DNA of 64,000 nucleotides from Holothuria scabra (Eukaryota; Echinodermata; Holothuroidea; Aspidochirotida; Holothuriidae), in NCBI GenBank assembly GCA_037179385.1, contig CM074181.1, positions 52,511,486 through 52,575,485 of the forward strand, in the 5' to 3' direction. Under the pieces are notes generated by a model, which saw only the letters and a list, made by a program, of their open reading frames with translations, was not told the origin of the DNA and made no database searches. Position 1 is the first letter of the stretch; each line of letters starts with the position of its first letter. The position numbers were made by a program, and so were the translations under genes. Shown piece after piece: positions 1-12,794 of this stretch.

Positions 1-479
1 CCTTACGTTTCCAAATTTTGTATTTTCAGTTTAAATTTTGTATTTTTTTCATATTTTATTCACCTCTAATGACACATTATTGTACCTAGTCAAATTTTTG
101 ATTCTATCTTCTGTAGATCTTTTCCTGCTGAGCTAAAGAAGTAGAATTACAGACACCTGCCACCCCATACTGCCTTCCTTAAATTGGATGTAACGTTCCA
201 ATGACTAATTGAAGAAGGGCACATGTATGCCACCACAGCTCTAACTAGTAAAGATGTACCAATATGTACTGTAATCTAGGCTGTTATTATTTTTATGATT
301 TGGTAGTAAGCTTACATATGAACATCATACAGAAAATAAGATGAAAAGCCCTTCCCATACAACACAGCCCTACTGACTTTACCAAATTGTGTCTTTATAA
401 TGTGGTAGCTACCTCCATTGTGCACATGTGCACAGGTTAGGTAGTGAGGTTAGGTTAGACACGGTTTTAGGCCTTAACT

Positions 480-746
480 TATAGATGAATCCCCACAGAT
501 TGTGCTGGTCTGATTTTAGTCGGCCATTACTAGGGTCCGTCACCTTTAAGCTTTAAATTTCCTTCCTTACCTGTTCAATGGATGGTTGTAGACTGAATTA
601 AGTGTATCCTGATTTTCTAAACTTCACTGAATATGAGGATTTGAAATTCACATAGACGATTAATGAAGACAATTAAATTAAAGGCTGATGGACCCCACTA
701 ATGGCTGCCTACAGTCACTTTCAAGCACAAGTCGAATTTGTCTATA
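480..746 (+). mobile_element. TATAGA MITE, copy 1
   Basis: Inverted-repeat element of about 267 bp. The ends read TATAGATGAATCC and, on the other strand, TATAGACAAATTCG. Inner arms also pair imperfectly (GGCCATTAC...GGGTCC against GGCAGCCATTAGTGGGGTCC). Four copies occur in the window. The ends suggest a TA target, so a Tc1/mariner-like non-autonomous origin is possible but unproven. Confidence 0.75.
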
Positions 747-2140
747 ATATTCTGGTTTAATCTACAGTAATGATGCCCATAGTCGTGGGGCACCGGAATG
801 CATACCTCCCAAGTGGCCTGCATTTCGCGGGTTTGACCCGCATTTGAACACCCAAACCTGCCGACCCACCCAACCCTATGAAAAACCTGCATTTCAAATC
901 TCCAAAGTATTCTTAGTTAGAGAACCACGCAAATACAGCTTCAATATCTTACCGATAACTACAAATTGTAAGTAAATTGTATCTCACAGCACATTCAACT
1001 GCTCGTGCTACCATACAAGGCACTGGCCTAGGTACATACAGACCTGTACTGTTTGCTGTTCCAACATCGCCATTGGCTAACCTTCATAGCAAGTATGGAA
1101 TATATTCCTGTCACTGCATAAATAGTGAAATAACGTTGTGCAACGTAGCGTTTAGTGGCAAAAATGAATGCGCACTTTGCAAGTTAGAGGCAGGGCTTGT
1201 TCCAGAGTTTCCCATCAAACGAACGTAGGCCCAACTGGACTGTCTTGACAGTTCTTGTCAATAAACAATATTTCTAGGTTACCGCAAAAAAAAAAAAAAT
1301 CAGTACTGTACTGAACTTCTTTGGCGGTAACCTAGCAAAATTGTGTTGACTGATTTGCCAAAAAAGTGCCACCATTTTGCATGTAGACACTTCTAAAATT
1401 ACAAAAATTTCAAAAAGGGGAGGGGGACACCCTCATACCCCTCCCCCAGACCGGTGCTCCACCAACAGACAGATCAGTTGGACCTGCATCTAGCCTCTCA
1501 GAACTTAGGAGCTATGGGATTGTTATCCCTAACTCCATTTCTTATGCAGAGCATTATATACAACAGCAGCAGACTGAAAATAAGATGTTAACAACATGTC
1601 ACTCTCAAGTATTCAAAAGGTATTTGTAATAACAAAATCCTTCAGGCAATCGCAAGATTAATCGCCGTTCAAAACAGAAGGGGAGCAGTGTTGATAAGAT
1701 GTCCATGACATATGTGTGCAATGTTTAGAGCAGAAGCCATAAAGAATAGGCCTATTACTCAATAGAAATCCAAGGAGAACACTGTTGCGCGAACAATCCA
1801 TCATGACTAATGACCTGTCAAATTTACTCAGTTTAACCCACCATGCTAATCCGCTTTACAACACACCAATCACAAATAATGGCCAACATAATCTCTTCCC
1901 CACTCCCTCTTAGTGACATTCATAACCGGATGGCTTTCACATCCACCACTATTAATGTTTACAGAACATTGTGGTCCATTACATGAAATGAAAATGTGAT
2001 GAGTTACAACAAATCTATCCTCCTGCTTAGGAATGCTATCACTTCACAGGCATACCAGTGAAGTGATAGCTGATACTCAGCTACCCCACATATTGTACAT
2101 AATTGTCAAGCTTCCATTTCATACTATACAAGTACTTGTA

Positions 2141-2200
2141 GATAGATGGAGTAAAAACACAGCCCAGTTTCTAACCAATTGGTTCAAGTTGAGTGGCTAC
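2141..2200 (-). mobile_element. SINE family A, 3' fragment
   Basis: Only the 3' end is present in reverse orientation: GATGGAGTAAAAACACAGCC, then CAGTTTCTAACCAATTGG. Confidence 0.6.
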
Positions 2201-2544
2201 AGCCTACTTGTAGAGTGAATAAACAGATATTGATATTGTCTGAAAACATACTTTGATATATATTTCAAGTGAGAAGGGAAAAATGTTACTGTGAAACAAA
2301 GTTCCCGTGGCTTTTCATGACTTCACAAAATTTCTCTGAATTTAAAAACATTTCCAAGCTTTGGAACAATTTTCCCAATGAATTTTCCATCTGCTTTTCC
2401 ATGACTTTTGAAATCCTCAAGCCTAGTGTGACAAGAGGAAGAGCACAGTACTGTACCAAACAGTGCGTGCAAGATATAAGGGTATGGAGGTACAGTACAC
2501 ACTTACAGTATGTAAGGCAACACACTCACCAGATGCAAACTGCA

Positions 2545-2785
2545 TGTTTGGTATAACTGTAGAGCATCCCCCTCTCACGCGGAAGGCCCAGGTTCTTTTC
2601 CCACGTTGAGTCATACCAAAGACTCTAAAATGGAACCTACTGCCTTTGCACATGGTTCTCCGCATAAGCAATGGAGTAGGGAAAACAAGCCAGTGAGCCA
2701 CAACTGGCGATAAGGCTGTGCCCTGCTCGACTTGAACCAATAGGATGGAAACTGGGCTGTAAAACTCCATCTATTAAACTAAACT
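2545..2785 (+). mobile_element. tRNA-derived SINE (family A), near full length
   Basis: It begins with a tRNA-like head: an A-box-like TATAACTGTAGAGCATC, then CCTCTCACG and a B-box-like GGTTCTTTTCC. The body is shared by at least eight copies and includes GTGAGCCACAACTGG, GAACCAATAGGATGGAAACTGG and a GTAAAACTCCATCTA end with an AT-rich tail. The head is most like an elongator tRNA, but the exact tRNA cannot be named by eye. Confidence 0.75.
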
Positions 2786-2874
2786 AACTCACCAGATGCA
2801 GTCTGCTGGTTGTTTGTGGTACTAGCACCATTCTCTGACCCACCTAACCATGGTGAGAGATGATTTAGGGATAC

Positions 2875-2925
2875 CTGCTCAATAAATGATGTTCCGTACT
2901 TTCGAAAATACCACCACTCAAATAT
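2875..2925 (-). CDS. st7: ST7 homologue, third coding exon
   Basis: A 51-base phase 0-0 exon encoding [17 protein letters not shown], which matches the highly conserved vertebrate ST7 segment directly following exon 2. It has a pyrimidine-rich acceptor ending TCCAG and a GTATCC donor. It completes the second membrane segment and the first charged loop. The remaining exons, which carry most of the protein, were not found in bases 1-2874 and should lie beyond the window. This gene is therefore partial: about 93 residues of a protein usually near 550-590 residues long. Confidence 0.95.
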
Positions 2926-2996
2926 CTGGACAAAGAAAGAAAAGAATAAAAAAATTCAGTTTGACAGCACAGTGAACAAGGGGTTACAGTAAGCGG

Positions 2997-3391
2997 AGGT
3001 CACACTACAGTGGCATCGGATTTGGTTACACAATTTTTGTGAGTTTTACTTAAAATGTCACCCATCTTTGGTCAGAAAGAAACAAAAATTTGCAAACCTG
3101 TGAATATAGATAATTTTTATCGCAGGACTACAAAAACCAGAATTATGCTAATTATTCTGTGACGTCACATCTGCAGACAGCTTTTATCGGATAAGAACAG
3201 ATCCATAACAGCTATCTGTCAATGTGACGTCACAAAACATTTTTCTGGTCCTCTCTCACAAATCATATATTTACACAGGATGGCATTTTTTTTGTTTTCT
3301 ACAGTACACCAATGGGAGGATGGCAGAGATTCTAACTAAAATTTACAAAAAATCAAACCAGAATCCAATTCAATATCACTGTAGTGTGACC
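2997..3391 (+). mobile_element. Foldback MITE with two CRE-like sites
   Basis: Inverted termini: GGTCACACTACAGTGGCATC on the left, and GGTCACACTACAGTGATATT on the minus strand from the right end. It contains two perfect TGACGTCA octamers at 3160-3167 and 3225-3232. A partial reverse copy lies at 44225-44455. Confidence 0.7.
3160..3232. promoter_or_regulatory. Pair of CRE-like TGACGTCA octamers
   Basis: Two perfect CREB/ATF consensus octamers (3160-3167 and 3225-3232), each in a GTGACGTCACA context, both within the foldback MITE in st7 intron 2. Confidence 0.45.
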
Positions 3392-4017
3392 AGGCTTTAG
3401 TATCATACACTTGTGAAGGTTTGCATTAGTAGGCCCATGTTCATGATTTTCACTAGCCAGGGTTACCAGGTCTCAGACCCATCTATTTAAAGTCCCCTGG
3501 ACCCTCTTTAAGAAATGCTATCAGCGAGACTCAAGAGACCTGGCTTTTAATGAACTGACTGATATGTTGGTCTAAATCTTGAAAAAACTCTTGGTTGTAA
3601 AAGTTTACAACCACACTGCTGGCCAAGGATGAAGTTATTATAAGGCAAGATACTTTTATGGTTTACAAAGAAATTGTACTGTAATACCCTTCACAACTTT
3701 GCCAACACTTGAAAGGAAATTTCAACAGGTTTCAGGTCTTAATGAAAACACTGCATCATACTGTATGGCTTAGTCATGACAAGTATTTTAATTTTTTGAA
3801 GAAGAACATTTTCTCACAGATCAATCCATGATCAGTGGACCACACATCTCCTGATTAAACCGTCAGTTAAATAATTTTCCTACAGTATCATTATTTGTAA
3901 CAGGAAGTAAACATATTTGCAATTTTACAATTTGACAGAGTACAGTTTGCAAGTAAAGTGGGAATTCATTTCCTGAAATTTTGTTATCTACAGTACAGCA
4001 CAGTAAGATGGTTGGTC

Positions 4018-4370
4018 TGGGGAGGGAATTGAGCTGAATTTCCTGAGAATTAGCTTTAAGCCTGTAACTTCTTGAAATCAAAATTTTTTTCTAAAGTTTG
4101 TACATGGAATGTGCTCTCTATGAATGCCCTGAGGGGGAGGGAATTGAACTGAACTGAATTTCCTGAGAATAAGCTTTAAGCCTGTAACTTCTTGAAATCA
4201 AAATTTTTTTTCTAAAGTTTGTACATGGAATGTGCTCTCTATGAGGGGGGGGGGGGGGGGGAACTGAACTGAATTTCATGAGAATTAGCTTTAAGCCTGT
4301 AACTTCTTGAAATCAAAATTTTTTCTAAAGTTTGTACATCGAATGTGCTCTCTATGAGGACAGGAAGTAC
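4018..4370. repeat. Tandem repeat, about 115-120 bp, three units
   Basis: Three near-identical units containing GCTTTAAGCCTGTAACTTCT and TTTGTACATGGAATGTGCTC, separated by G-rich junctions including an uninterrupted G run near 4244. Confidence 0.85.
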
Positions 4371-4479
4371 TAAAGTATGCTTAAATACATCTTTGTATCA
4401 AGGTGAAAATATTAAGTTAATACTTTGATAGATGATAAATGAGATTTAATGACGCACAAGATAAAGGCAAAAAAGCACC

Positions 4480-5110
4480 ATAATTAGCAAGAACTGCACA
4501 GGTCTTTATAAATTACACAAGGAATATGAACTACAATTTCATTATTTTGTTATTTTATTACAAAAAATTATATGCTAATTATAACCTTGGGGATATAATT
4601 GTATTAATTAAAGTGGTGAGGGGTGAGGGGGAAATGTAATGTAATGTTTTGTAATGTAATGTTACCGCACAGCTCTTGATAAATTACGCAAGGGATACAA
4701 AATACAATTTCACTATTTTGTTAACGTTTTACACAAAAATATTCCCACTTTAACCTTGGGGGTATATAATTGAATGGATTAAAAGTCTTTAGGGGGTAAA
4801 TTGTAATTAATGTTACTGCATACTTCTTTGTAAATTACATTAGGGATTCAAAACACAATTTCATTGTTTTGTTAATTTTTTATACAAAACTATACTAACT
4901 TTAACCTTGGAGGTATAATTGCAATGAATTAAACGTCATTATGGGGAAATTGCAATGCAATGTTACTGCACAGTTTTTTATAAATTACACAGGAATGCAA
5001 AACATAATTTTATTATTGCGTTAATTTTTTTCCACAAAATTATATTAATTTCACCTTGGGGATATAATTTTATGAAATAAACCATCATTAGGGGGGAATT
5101 GCAAATGCCT
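4480..5110. repeat. Degenerate tandem repeat, about 150-170 bp, four units
   Basis: Four diverged units, each with a TAAATTACACAAGG-like start, an ACAATTTCATTATTTTGTTA-like middle, TAACCTTGGGG and a G-rich end. Older than the neighbouring 115-bp array, judging by divergence. Confidence 0.75.
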
Positions 5111-5820
5111 TAAAAAAATTTCAACTTAATCTTTCAACACAATTTTTCAATGGGAATACATTTAGCTCTATGTATCCTATTAACTACATATTATGCGATT
5201 ACTTCAATGTATACCAACTTACGCACATGACATGTTTCCTTTTCACAATTGTATGAGGGGGCCATTAGTGTAAAACTTTTTATACATCATATGTCTCAGA
5301 ATAAAAAGTGCCAGGAATTTTGTCACTAATTTTCACCTCGGCAGAAAAATAAAATGAAATGCAAAATTTTTAATTGAAGGTGAATATAATCATTCAACTT
5401 CATGTATTAGCCTATTTTTTTTATTGGGGGGGAGAATTTTTGGCCAAGCATTTGTACATACCGATTTCATATAACATGCAGATTAGTGTAAATAATATCC
5501 AACGTGCTAATAATATGAGAACTCCTACCACTGCTGATTCTAGGTAATCTGAAACAATTTCCTTCTGATATCTAACACCACTGACATTTCTGATTGACAA
5601 AAAAGTAAAAAGAAAATCTCCCAACCAGTATTGATTTTGAAGACAAGCTGATAAATTCAAGACAGAGCAAACTTTATGAAATGCAACCATAGAGACTAAG
5701 GTGTCTGAGACAATTTAGAGGCATTTGTTTTTGGAGGACCAACAGTGTGAAACTGACCTAGTTTTGTAAAATACAATAACAGATAATAACTACATGTATT
5801 ACTTATATTTAATAACTTAC

Positions 5821-5900
5821 CAAAATGAGTCCAGATATGAGTGAAGAGGTTCCTGTAAGTGCCACATAGAATTTTGGTGTGAGGGTATTCAGGAACATGG
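5821..5900 (-). CDS. st7: ST7 homologue, second coding exon
   Basis: An 80-base internal exon bounded by a GCAG acceptor (5902-5901) and a GTAAGT donor (5820 downward). With the split Ala codon it encodes [19 protein letters not shown] followed by LISGLIL, essentially identical to the vertebrate ST7 segment. The second half is hydrophobic and starts the second membrane segment. Entry phase is 1, matching exon 1; exit phase is 0, matching the next exon. It is separated from exon 1 by a 30.4 kb intron. Identification is firm because about 26 consecutive residues match the family. Confidence 0.96.
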
Positions 5901-6394
5901 CTGCAAGAATTTTAAAAAAAAAGAAAAAATCCATGTAAAGTCAGTTATTGTGTAGCTGTGTCAGAGATGTATGGTAGCTAGGGTTTGAAGAGCAGCATTG
6001 ACCGTGATTCTATTGAATACAAAAGAGGGCAGGAACAACTGTAGCTTTCAAGGCAACAGACAAGTTTGAAGCTTACATCTGGGAAAGCCTGCATATTACC
6101 TTTCCTTTCTGGTCAACTCCTAACGAAACATAGGAGTGCTGCACTGGCCAAGTGTAGCATACTGTTTTACCTAGGTTTACATCCTGCCATCAGCTTAAAC
6201 ACATAAAAGTGTCACCTGTTGTCAATTTTCATTGACCTTTGACCTATTGCCCAGTACTGTTCCTTGAAAAAATCTTCAAACTGGTCTGTTGTTGTTGGGT
6301 TAGTTTGCGTTTGACATCTAACATGACTTCTACATTTATGATCTACAGTAAGCATCAACCATAATCTTTTTTACAGTTGTGGGATACTGAACTC

Positions 6395-6605
6395 TTTTCC
6401 CTATATCCCCCCTCCTTTAGGCTAGGGGTTGTAGACTATGCCCAAGGTATTTCCCACCTGTAATAAAAGGTGACTGGAGGGAAGGTTTCCTGTCTTTGAA
6501 CTGTATTTGAAACCAAACTTTACCTTTGTTATCTAGATAAATATATGACACGTTGTTGTTGTGGTTGTTAAATCTCATCTAACCAACTACAAGGTAACCA
6601 TTGCT
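6395..6605 (-). repeat. Family B SINE-like repeat, reverse
   Basis: Shares GGGTTGTAGACTATGCCCA, GGTATTTCCC and a terminal TTAAATCTCATCTAAC with three other copies (11458, 24690, 57503). The order of blocks is constant. No tRNA head was identified, so the class is uncertain. Confidence 0.55.
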
Positions 6606-6952
6606 CATGTGGTGCTATCACTGAAATGGCAGCATGTTACTTCCATTTTTAAGTCTGGTTAATTTGTTAAGACTTTTTCTAGGTATCAAACCTACTCAGT
6701 GAAGGCATGCAATGATGCTAGCTTCAGATATAGGTACGAGCTTTTGAAATAAGAAGCCATTCTTGGCAGTCAAGACCTGTCAAAGTTGTGGCAAACTATG
6801 AAAGATGCATGTTTCTTACATGTGACATAACTTTGTGACAGTTCCATTAAAAACAGTAATTAGCAAACCTTTGAAATCAAACAAACCGCAGAGACAACCA
6901 ATTCACTAGTCAAGCTGATTTGTTGGTATTAAAGGGATTGCAGGTAAGGATA

Positions 6953-7160
6953 GGTTAGATGGAGTTTAACAACCCAGTTTCCATCCTATTGGTTCAAGCT
7001 GAGCTGCCCACATCTTTTTTTTCCAGTTGTGGCTCACTGGCTTGTTTTCCCTATTCCATTGCTTATGCTTAGCACCAAGCATATTAGCAAGTAAGATTTG
7101 TTTTGAAACTCTTTGGTATGACCCAGCCAGGGCTAGCTCAAACTCCCCACCTACTAACTG
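6953..7160 (-). mobile_element. SINE family A, reverse copy
   Basis: Reverse-oriented SINE from the 3' end (AGATGGAGTTTAACAACCC) to near the tRNA-like head, which is degraded. Confidence 0.7.
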
Positions 7161-8840
7161 CAAATGGAAACAGATTTTAAAATCTGAGAATATGTAGACT
7201 CATTAAGAATACTTCTGATAGTTCCCTGACTATATTATAATTATGAGTGCAGCCAATTAATGAATAAAACACAACTGCCAAGCAGGCAACAAGAAACATG
7301 GAAGTATTATAATCCTAATTAAGAGATTATAGAGGCAGTTCTGTTGTATGAAGTAGTGTTAAAAGTCCTGTGACAACTTTCTACATACAAGGTCAATTTT
7401 TTTTTCTCACACATCCCTTTTCTTGAAAAGGACAACTCCTTGTTGATTCTAAACTTGTACACTATCCTGACTTTTTATCCACCCCCAAAATACTGCTGTA
7501 TGGATAAAACCTTGCTGTTTCCAGCGCATTCCCCTTTGTCTTCTTTTGTCACATTCATTTGGGACATTGTTACCTCAAATTGAGTTTTAATGGCCTTTCT
7601 TCAGCAGTTCATGTCATTTCTCTTGGGGGCAGACTAATGGGACAGACAACAAACAAGTATCAATAATGAGGCCTTTCTGAAAACTCATTCATCTTGGGAC
7701 CAAATCAAGTTCATTAATTGAGAGGCTAAAGGAACAAAATTACCATTGAAATTCACAGCCCTTGCAAATAAGATTGGCTACGGCAAACACAATGGCTGAA
7801 GTAAAAAGGATTGACTCCGGCAAAAAATACACTTTACCTTGGCATTATTATTAACTGTCCTGGCAAATTATGGCAGTGAAAGTCATGCAGTTATATGTGT
7901 ATGGCAAGTTAATTATAATTGTTTACACACTTGGTACTGGACTGTACTGTGCGTAAAGGTGATTTGTTTCAGAAGCTTTGGAAATTTTGCATTCATAAAA
8001 CCAACACGGCTGCTCTGGGAATTTTTTTCACTTAATTTCGAGTCAAAGTGATAAAACAGCTGGTTCTTAAATCTTAAGGTCACTCATTACCATTTCACAT
8101 TCATGTGTGTGCAGCCCGTGATCACATCTTCACAGCAGGTGGTGAGATATGTACGTCCCATAATAACAACCAATAGTACTGAACTTTTTCAATTTAGAAT
8201 TTCTGTTAAAACTTGAAAAATTGGAACTATGTTTTGTTTTTGTAAAGAAATAATGCGGAATACATTTGCTCAAATTTCGATCACGGAGGAAATTTTTATC
8301 ATAAAAGGACTTCTCTTCAAATTTTTACTCGAAGGTTAGGCCTATTTTCAAGCTGTGTACTGCACAACTTTTGTACTGTAACTCCCTCATACAATGTCAC
8401 ACAATCTATGGCCTTGGCAAAATTTTTTGACAACGTCCATTGCGGAATGCAGAGGCTATTTTCGAGGGCTGAGTTCATTCAAGAGAAGTCAATGTGATGA
8501 TGACACTAAACACTGTCTTAGATCTATTAAGGTCTGTGTTTTAAAGACATCTTTCATTATTCCTTGAACCTCACTGAGCTACTTTAGGGTGTCAAATTTT
8601 TTTTTAGAATATTGTTACATTTAGCACTGTTATTTAAAACGGCTAATTTATCCTGGGTTACAAAGGAAGTGTAGATGTGCTATCAACTCTAACCAACATG
8701 ATTTTGTACAGGTCATATGCTCACTACTTCGGAAACTGTCCAACTTTGAAAACAAAATGGATCTCTGAAAATGTTTAAAAGGGAAATGCCGTCGTCCTTA
8801 GTTGGATGCATGTAGTAGTCCATCATGTTTCTACCTAAAT

Positions 8841-9094
8841 TATAGATAAATCCAGACAGCAAACAATGGTCTGATTTTTGTCAGTCATAACTGGGGTCTA
8901 TCCCTTTTTAATATTTCAATTTCCTCGCTTAGATGGTTGTACACTAAATTGTATATTGATTTCTTCAATTTCACTGCCTGAATGTGAGGGTTTGAAATTC
9001 ATGTAGACGATAAATGAAGGCGATTTAAGGCTGATGGACCCACTTACGGCTGCCTACAATCACTAAACACAAGCGCCCATCTGATTCATCTATA
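8841..9094 (+). mobile_element. TATAGA MITE, copy 2
   Basis: Same family and orientation as the copy at 480. Ends TATAGATAAATCC and GATTCATCTATA. The internal GTTTGAAATTCATGTAGACG block is shared. Confidence 0.75.
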
Positions 9095-10774
9095 AAATTT
9101 AGGGGCAAAACTACTGTGACCCGTTGACCTTGAAAATGTACACATCCTGAAATATCATGAAAGATACTTAGTTAACCAAAATAAGAAAAAGTGTGTGGGA
9201 CTTGGGTGTTCTTTCCAAAATAAGTTTTGGGCAAATGCTCTTGACCTTTAACATATTTAAATTATTTCAAGAGATCATATCTTAGAGGATTGTGTAAAAC
9301 TACTGCATAAACTGAGTAGCTTTTTGTTTCTATGAACGTCACAATTACAGTGATTTAACAACATATTACTTCCTTGATATAGTTCAAACATATTATCAGG
9401 GTAAAATTCAACAGTACTTCACTATTAAAATTAATCCTGGTCAAGAATGAGGGATTAGTTCCGCTTAATCTTCATTCAATTTCACTGTGACCTGTTTAAT
9501 TTCTTCTTAATACCAGGTTTTTTGAAGCTTGATTGGGTGCCATTTCAAAACACTTCCGCTTCTTTTCTGTGAAAGTCTTGTACAAACCACTAAACAACCT
9601 CACAAGTATCTGCCATTTCCTGCCATTCATACTAGAGTTTCCCAACATCAGTATTCAAAATCAGTATTGGCAATATATTCTGTCCAGTGAACTTTGTTGT
9701 TGGTATCAGCAAAATCTACTAAAACAGCATCTATAGGTTAATTTCACCTTCTACTGATCATAAATTACACATTTCTTTAACAGATTTGCATATTGTGGCC
9801 CTTTTCCACTTTATTGTGTTGTTTAATAGTCTCCATTGCTTACAGCAAAAGTAGTGTCTAATACTGTAGTGTGGTTTTCATTGAACAATAATAGAGACAG
9901 TCCTTCATGAAAAAAATCCCTTTCCAGAATTCTGTTTTTATTAAAGGAGAAGTGGTCATGTTTCAAAGACTGAAAATCAGAAACTGACCAGTATCTTTTC
10001 AAATCCCAATTTGTATACTTTCTCATTTTTATATCAATCAGCATCAAATTGAGTTGAAATCACAGACCTGATTAATTAAGCACATTCCATACAGAACAAC
10101 ATTTTGCTTTTGCTAATACTGAACATTGTGTGTTAGTATTAGAATTTGCTCATAATTTGACTTCAGATTAAATTGAATTCATAATAATGGCTTTCTTCTC
10201 CATATTTGTAATGCCCTATATACTTAAATTCTAAAATACTCTGCACAATATTAATAGAACTAATAGGAATTTGTGAAAGTAAGAGGTTTCACATATATTG
10301 CACTGGATATGAACCAACGTCATTTCTTGTCTTACAACATACAGTAGCTCTGGCTGCAGTATCCATGCTAATTCTTTAAATTATGCTGCTCAGAACTGTC
10401 TTTGTGTCCAGCAGTCATTAAAAATTAACTCTCATTACCATTTAGTTAAATATACGAAAACTTAAAAGGTTATGTACAAACAAAACTTGATGACAATTGT
10501 TATTCATTAGCTTCAGTGAATGATTTACAGTACTTGATACCTGATGAAAATATCTAAATAAGGCAGATCTGACTAGAGTTTCCATTCAAAAATTTAGACT
10601 TGCTGTAGTCCTGTTAAATAAATAGCAACTGATAGCTAGGTAAGTCACGAGAAAGGTACAGGTATAGATAGGAAAGGTCAATAAAATGAATTATTAATAC
10701 AATTAACAATTGGCAAAATTTGGAACAAATGGAAATTTCAAAATAAAGCCAGTCCCAAACAAAATGTTTATTAG

Positions 10775-10957
10775 CATGGCTGGAAAAGAACAGCAATTTG
10801 GGAAGTTCATTGCAGGGAAATTTTGGTATTTGGAAGGAAATTTGACAACTTTTGTAACCGAAAACATGTGAGATGTTTGGGAAATTTGATTAACTTGCTG
10901 GGAAATTTGATTTGCTTCATCTGCTTGCAGGGAAATTTTCCTTTTTTTCCAGCCCTG
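10775..10957. mobile_element. hAT-type MITE, CAGGGCTGGAAA family, copy 1
   Basis: A 183-bp element with ends CATGGCTGGAAAAG and (minus strand) CAGGGCTGGAAAAAAAGG, flanked by a perfect 8-bp duplication TTTATTAG (10767-10774 and 10958-10965). The interior repeats GGGAAATTTGA-like words. An 8-bp duplication with CAGGG-type ends is characteristic of hAT transposons; there is no coding capacity. Confidence 0.9.
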
Positions 10958-11457
10958 TTTATTAGGTTAGTGTTTTCAAACAATATGTTTCACTATGTCC
11001 ATTCTACCAAGTACAGCATACTTGCCAACATAATCATCTCAGAAATCGGAACAGATAGCAAATGAACATGTTGCTGCAGCGAGCTTACAAGCACTTACTT
11101 CAATGGGTGTGGTTCAGGGGATGAAACATCTATTTTCCTATCTGAATTTTTGCAAAACAAGAGGAAATCACTAAGGGTGTCATGCAAGAAGAATTAACTT
11201 TACATATTTGCCAAGTTCTTGCTTTACAATTTTTCTAACCACTTTTAAATACTAAAAGTAAGAGGGATGTAACATTCTGATTTTCATGGATTTCAATGCT
11301 CAGAAAAGGTAACAGTTCCCCTTAAAATGGAAAAGTTGGCAAGTATGTGTACAAAAGTACTTAAGAGTTAAGACCTGCACCTGAACATACATTTATGTCT
11401 ATGTCCATTTATACAATGTCCCATTCTTTATCCATATCCTTTGAATTTGTCAGATCT

Positions 11458-11655
11458 TGGTTTAACAGCACACCAACAAAAACGTGCGTAATATAGTGTC
11501 AGCTAAATATGCAGCTAAGTTCAAACACAGTTCAAGTTGTAGTTAAGCTGGTTCAAATACGGTTCAGGTTCTTCCCTTTTAGTCACCTCCTACGAGACAG
11601 GTGAAAAATGCTGAGAGCATGTTCCACAACCCCCACACCACAGGGGGCTTAATAC
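11458..11655 (+). repeat. Family B SINE-like repeat
   Basis: Forward copy: TTTAACAGCACACCAACAAA through TCCACAACCCCCACACCACA. Confidence 0.55.
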
Positions 11656-12794
11656 TCTTGAAAGCAAACAAGAAGTTTGTCTTAAGAAACAAAAAATCTA
11701 CACTGACAATGGTATGGGAGTATACAGGAAAGGAAATGAGCTGGTGACATGATCATGTCAAAGTTGGGTATACGATATATAATTGATCTAAAACAAGTTA
11801 CAAATATGTAAAATGGCATCAATTTCCACTAAAATCCATCAAAAATTGATAATTAAGCATGGTAATTTCTATCCTGAACTCAAATGTTGAATAAACATGT
11901 GCTACAGACGCAAATCTGTGATGCTAAGAAAAAGGCTGGCAATATATATGGCTCATGATGTTATCCTTTGTTTTTTTTTAATTTCTTATTCAAGGTCATC
12001 TGCAATATGTTTGTTTCTATGGTTTCTAATTATTTTAGAAATTTTAATTGTTTTCAAAAAACATCATTATCACCATTAGTTATTAGGCGAGTGCAGTTAA
12101 CAAAGAAAATGTCAACACTGTGTAAATACTCTACATCATTACATACTATTGATTTCGGACGTGTGTGACACGAGAAATGTTCAAAGTTTTAAAGATTTTA
12201 ATCTCGAAAATGGTAAAAAATTTTCCCCAGAATATATGTTTCTCATGGATTCCCCTCTAGAAATCTTCCTTTTCAACGTCAAGTAAAATCACACATTAGC
12301 AGACAGCTCAGTTGGCATACCTAATAAAGATACATGTCTTAGATACATTACAGCATAAGGGAAACTAACTTCAGGCTACTGTTCTATAGAACTAGTAATA
12401 GATGAGCTAAATACAAAGCTGGACACCACAAAAACTGGAATAAGATCCTCATCTGAAATTCCAAAGGGGTTTGACAATGAAAATTCTCTGCTTGGTACAG
12501 TACTTCAATAAAAAAAAAAAAATTTAAATAGCTCAAATAAGTCACTGCCAAAAGTACTGCAAGAATGCATGATGACTGACACCAACACTGTATCCTTTAA
12601 TTTGACTGGAAAGTTCTACATTCTGTTGTAAATGTTCACAGAAATCGCCAAGAAGTTATTTCACTACCTCAATTAAAATTTGAATGGAACATCTGAAATT
12701 CCTCTTCTCTTCCCCTTCACTCATCTCCTGAAACATTCTAGAAATGCCACTCTTACAACACTCTTTACTTGCTGTGGTTTTTTCCAGTTAAAAG

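Larger units (their letters stand above)
1..2874 (-). other. ST7 intron 3 (partial), repeats only
   Basis: Non-coding DNA downstream of exon 3 on the minus strand. I searched for the next conserved ST7 blocks (for example WRNP or YYDMN on the minus strand) and found none. It holds one TATAGA MITE copy and two SINE pieces, listed separately; the remainder is AT-rich and unrecognised. Confidence 0.7.
2926..5820 (-). other. ST7 intron 2
   Basis: A 2.9 kb intron between exons 2 and 3, defined by matching splice sites. It contains a foldback element with two CRE-like sites and two degenerate tandem arrays, listed separately. The stretch 5110-5820 shows nothing recognisable. Confidence 0.85.

Noticed and set aside
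2423..2770. 115-codon minus-strand frame
   Set aside because: It overlaps the tRNA-derived SINE in antisense.
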